Source: Candidatus Viadribacter manganicus (GTDB lineage Bacteria > Pseudomonadota > Alphaproteobacteria > Caulobacterales > Aquidulcibacteraceae). From it: 64,000 nt of DNA. Below the pieces are notes generated by a model, which worked only from the letters and a program-made list of their open reading frames with translations, was not told where the DNA came from and searched no databases. The stretch lies in NCBI RefSeq assembly GCF_001679665.1, contig NZ_CP013244.1, positions 3,469,001-3,533,000 on the forward strand, given 5' to 3'. Below, piece by piece: positions 63,059 to 64,000 of this stretch (its first letter is position 1; each line of letters starts with the position of its first letter). The position numbers and the translations under genes are program-made.

Positions 63059-63810
63059 GCGAGCCTCCGTTCAAGTGCGGCCGTCACAGGCAAGATCACG
63101 AAGTCAAGCCTGCGCGCCTCGGTGAGCAGCGATTCCAATTCGTCGGAGCGCGTGCCCCATGGCGAAGGCGTGTCAGCGACATCGTGCGTGAATCCGATCA
63201 CCCACGCCTTGCGCTTGGCCGCGCGCTTCAGCGCCTTCATGACGCGATCCATGCCGCCGGGGCCGAACAGCGGGTAAGCGTGCAATTGGGCAAGGTCCGT
63301 TGCGCCGACATTGAGCCCCGGCAGAATACCGCGCGCAGACATGAAACGCGGTGGCAGGTTGTCTTTCACCTGCGGCTTGGTCTCACCATAGGGGTAGGCG
63401 TGCGAACGCGGTGCTGGCGCACCCATCCGGCGCAGTGCATCGCGATTGTGGGCCAAGTCTTCGAGCGTGGTGAAGACATCGCGCTGTGCGCAATCTGCGT
63501 GGCTTGATGTGTGGCAGCCGATTTCGTGTCCGGCAGCTGCGAGACGCGCAATATCCGGCGCTGCGTAGCCCATGCCGCAAGGACCTTCGACGCCGGCCAT
63601 GCCCGAAGCGGTGTAGTACGTGCCGCGCGCGCCGTGCCGTTCCAGGATACGTGCGCCCTCGATTGCGGCGCTGGCCGGGAAATCGTCGAACGTTATGGAC
63701 AGGACCGGCTCGGCGAATGCGAGCTTTGCGGGACGCGCCGCATAATGCTGCGTCATGCGGCGGCGGACCTTGCTAACGAGATCGCGGCGAGGTGCGTAGG
63801 CGAGGGTCAT
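63055..63810 (-). CDS. Polysaccharide deacetylase, HfsH-like
   Basis: This 251-residue protein has the NodB/CE4 catalytic motif LSITFDDFPASAA (the Asp pair), the metal-binding CHTSSHADCA (His pair), and a later GFTHDVADTPSPWG. It likely removes N-acetyl groups from an exopolysaccharide, as HfsH does in holdfast adhesion. The start ATG overlaps the stop of a preceding gene. Its partner is the GT2 downstream. Confidence 0.92.
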   Translation of the reverse strand: MTLAYAPRRDLVSKVRRRMTQHYAARPAKLAFAEPVLSITFDDFPASAAIEGARILERHGARGTYYTASGMAGVEGPCGMGYAAPDIARLAAAGHEIGCHTSSHADCAQRDVFTTLEDLAHNRDALRRMGAPAPRSHAYPYGETKPQVKDNLPPRFMSARGILPGLNVGATDLAQLHAYPLFGPGGMDRVMKALKRAAKRKAWVIGFTHDVADTPSPWGTRSDELESLLTEARRLDFVILPVTAALERRLA

Positions 63811-64000
63811 GCCAAGTGCTCCGCATAATGAGAGGCGCGGAGCAGCTTGAAGGCTGCGCAGCGAACACGCATAGGCGCCAGGCCGCGCGGGTCGCGCGCC
63901 AGCCAGCTGTAGATACGACGTTGAGTGTTACGCGCTGGTGAAGCGCGCAGCGCGCTGGCGATCCGGTGGGCGGCGAAGCGCTTGACTTGCGTCGGATGCT
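63807..64000 (-). CDS. C-terminal part of an upstream gene, beyond the window
   Basis: The frame is open from 64000 to the TGA at 63807 (last 64 codons), ending in a basic segment (RRIYSWLARDPRGLAPMRVR) and ASHYAEHLA. Its stop overlaps the hfsH-like ATG (ATGA). It is therefore the previous gene of the hfsH-hfsG operon, but what it encodes cannot be told from this piece. Confidence 0.6.
   Translation of the reverse strand, partial: HPTQVKRFAAHRIASALRASPARNTQRRIYSWLARDPRGLAPMRVRCAAFKLLRASHYAEHLA

Noticed and set aside
1..64000. tRNA, rRNA, CRISPR, insertion sequences or prophage
   Set aside because: No tRNA T-loop with acceptor pairing, no CRISPR repeats, no transposase or integrase motifs and no phage structural genes were seen on reading.

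Overview
The window is high-GC DNA from an alphaproteobacterium, most likely a stalked or budding member of the Caulobacterales (Hyphomonadaceae-like). The evidence is a divK-pleD cell-cycle pair, a holdfast-type polysaccharide locus (hfsD/A/B/G/H-like), a PurC/DUF1476 pair, DUF3126 and DUF882 proteins, and one strong promoter match for the alphaproteobacterial general-stress sigma factor EcfG. No rRNA, tRNA, CRISPR array, insertion sequence or prophage was found. The window is ordinary, densely packed chromosome with genes on both strands.

Layout. 1-6.7 kb: a lipocalin/CrtC-like protein cut by the left edge, two small envelope genes, purS and purC, the ATP synthase inhibitor zeta (DUF1476), small membrane and lipoprotein genes, and purB. 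6.7-12.5 kb: an MFS carrier, an aminoglycoside 6'-acetyltransferase-like GNAT protein, a short RadC, methionine aminopeptidase, a secreted DUF1579-like protein, and pleD/divK. 12.5-18.5 kb: a ROK sugar kinase overlapping dinB, a RidA protein, a FemAB-like GNAT protein, an amino-acid permease and two small envelope proteins. 18.5-29.7 kb: rnr, topA, a decayed dprA, plsY, an MliC-like lipoprotein, a metal-ligand-less pyrC, an unlisted 49-residue membrane ORF, pyrB, an AEC transporter and ruvX. 29.7-34.9 kb: a lipoprotein, gatC-GNAT-gatA, small proteins, a tandem DUF3126 protein and phoH. 34.9-41.9 kb: gamma-carbonic anhydrase, three cell-wall enzymes (L,D-transpeptidase, DUF882, M23), a thiolase-like protein without the thiolase cysteines, nitronate monooxygenase, GYF and PilZ proteins. 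41.9-50.7 kb: a GMC oxidoreductase, a Pr6Pr membrane protein, an OmpA-domain protein, two divergent single-domain response regulators (one frameshifted), a PAS protein, a Cys/Pro/Gln-Ala-rich secreted protein, an alginate-export-type porin, an S41 protease and a lipoprotein. 50.8-58.4 kb: gatB, a frameshifted membrane gene, a gamma-glutamylcyclotransferase-like protein, an RcnB-like protein, a YfcG-type GST, a SEL1 protein and the Anbu/alpha-E/circularly permuted ATP-grasp operon. 58.5-64 kb: ExbD and the holdfast-like cluster.

How the genes work together. Housekeeping nucleotide synthesis (purB, purC, purS, pyrB with a presumed structural pyrC), GatCAB charging (gatC/gatA far from gatB), and DNA/RNA maintenance (topA, rnr, dinB, ruvX, radC) are mixed with envelope functions. 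PleD, DivK, PilZ and the holdfast-like genes together suggest a motile-to-attached life cycle controlled by phosphorelay and c-di-GMP.

The most useful second looks are these. The dprA gene is a wreck still fused to plsY by its TGATG junction. PyrC has lost its catalytic metal sites. The Anbu/alpha-E/ATP-grasp operon has no adjacent transglutaminase. A frameshifted receiver gene sits behind a perfect EcfG promoter motif, opposite an intact paralog. Several genes have RNA hairpins over their ribosome binding sites. All functional calls come from reading the sequence by eye; no searches were run.
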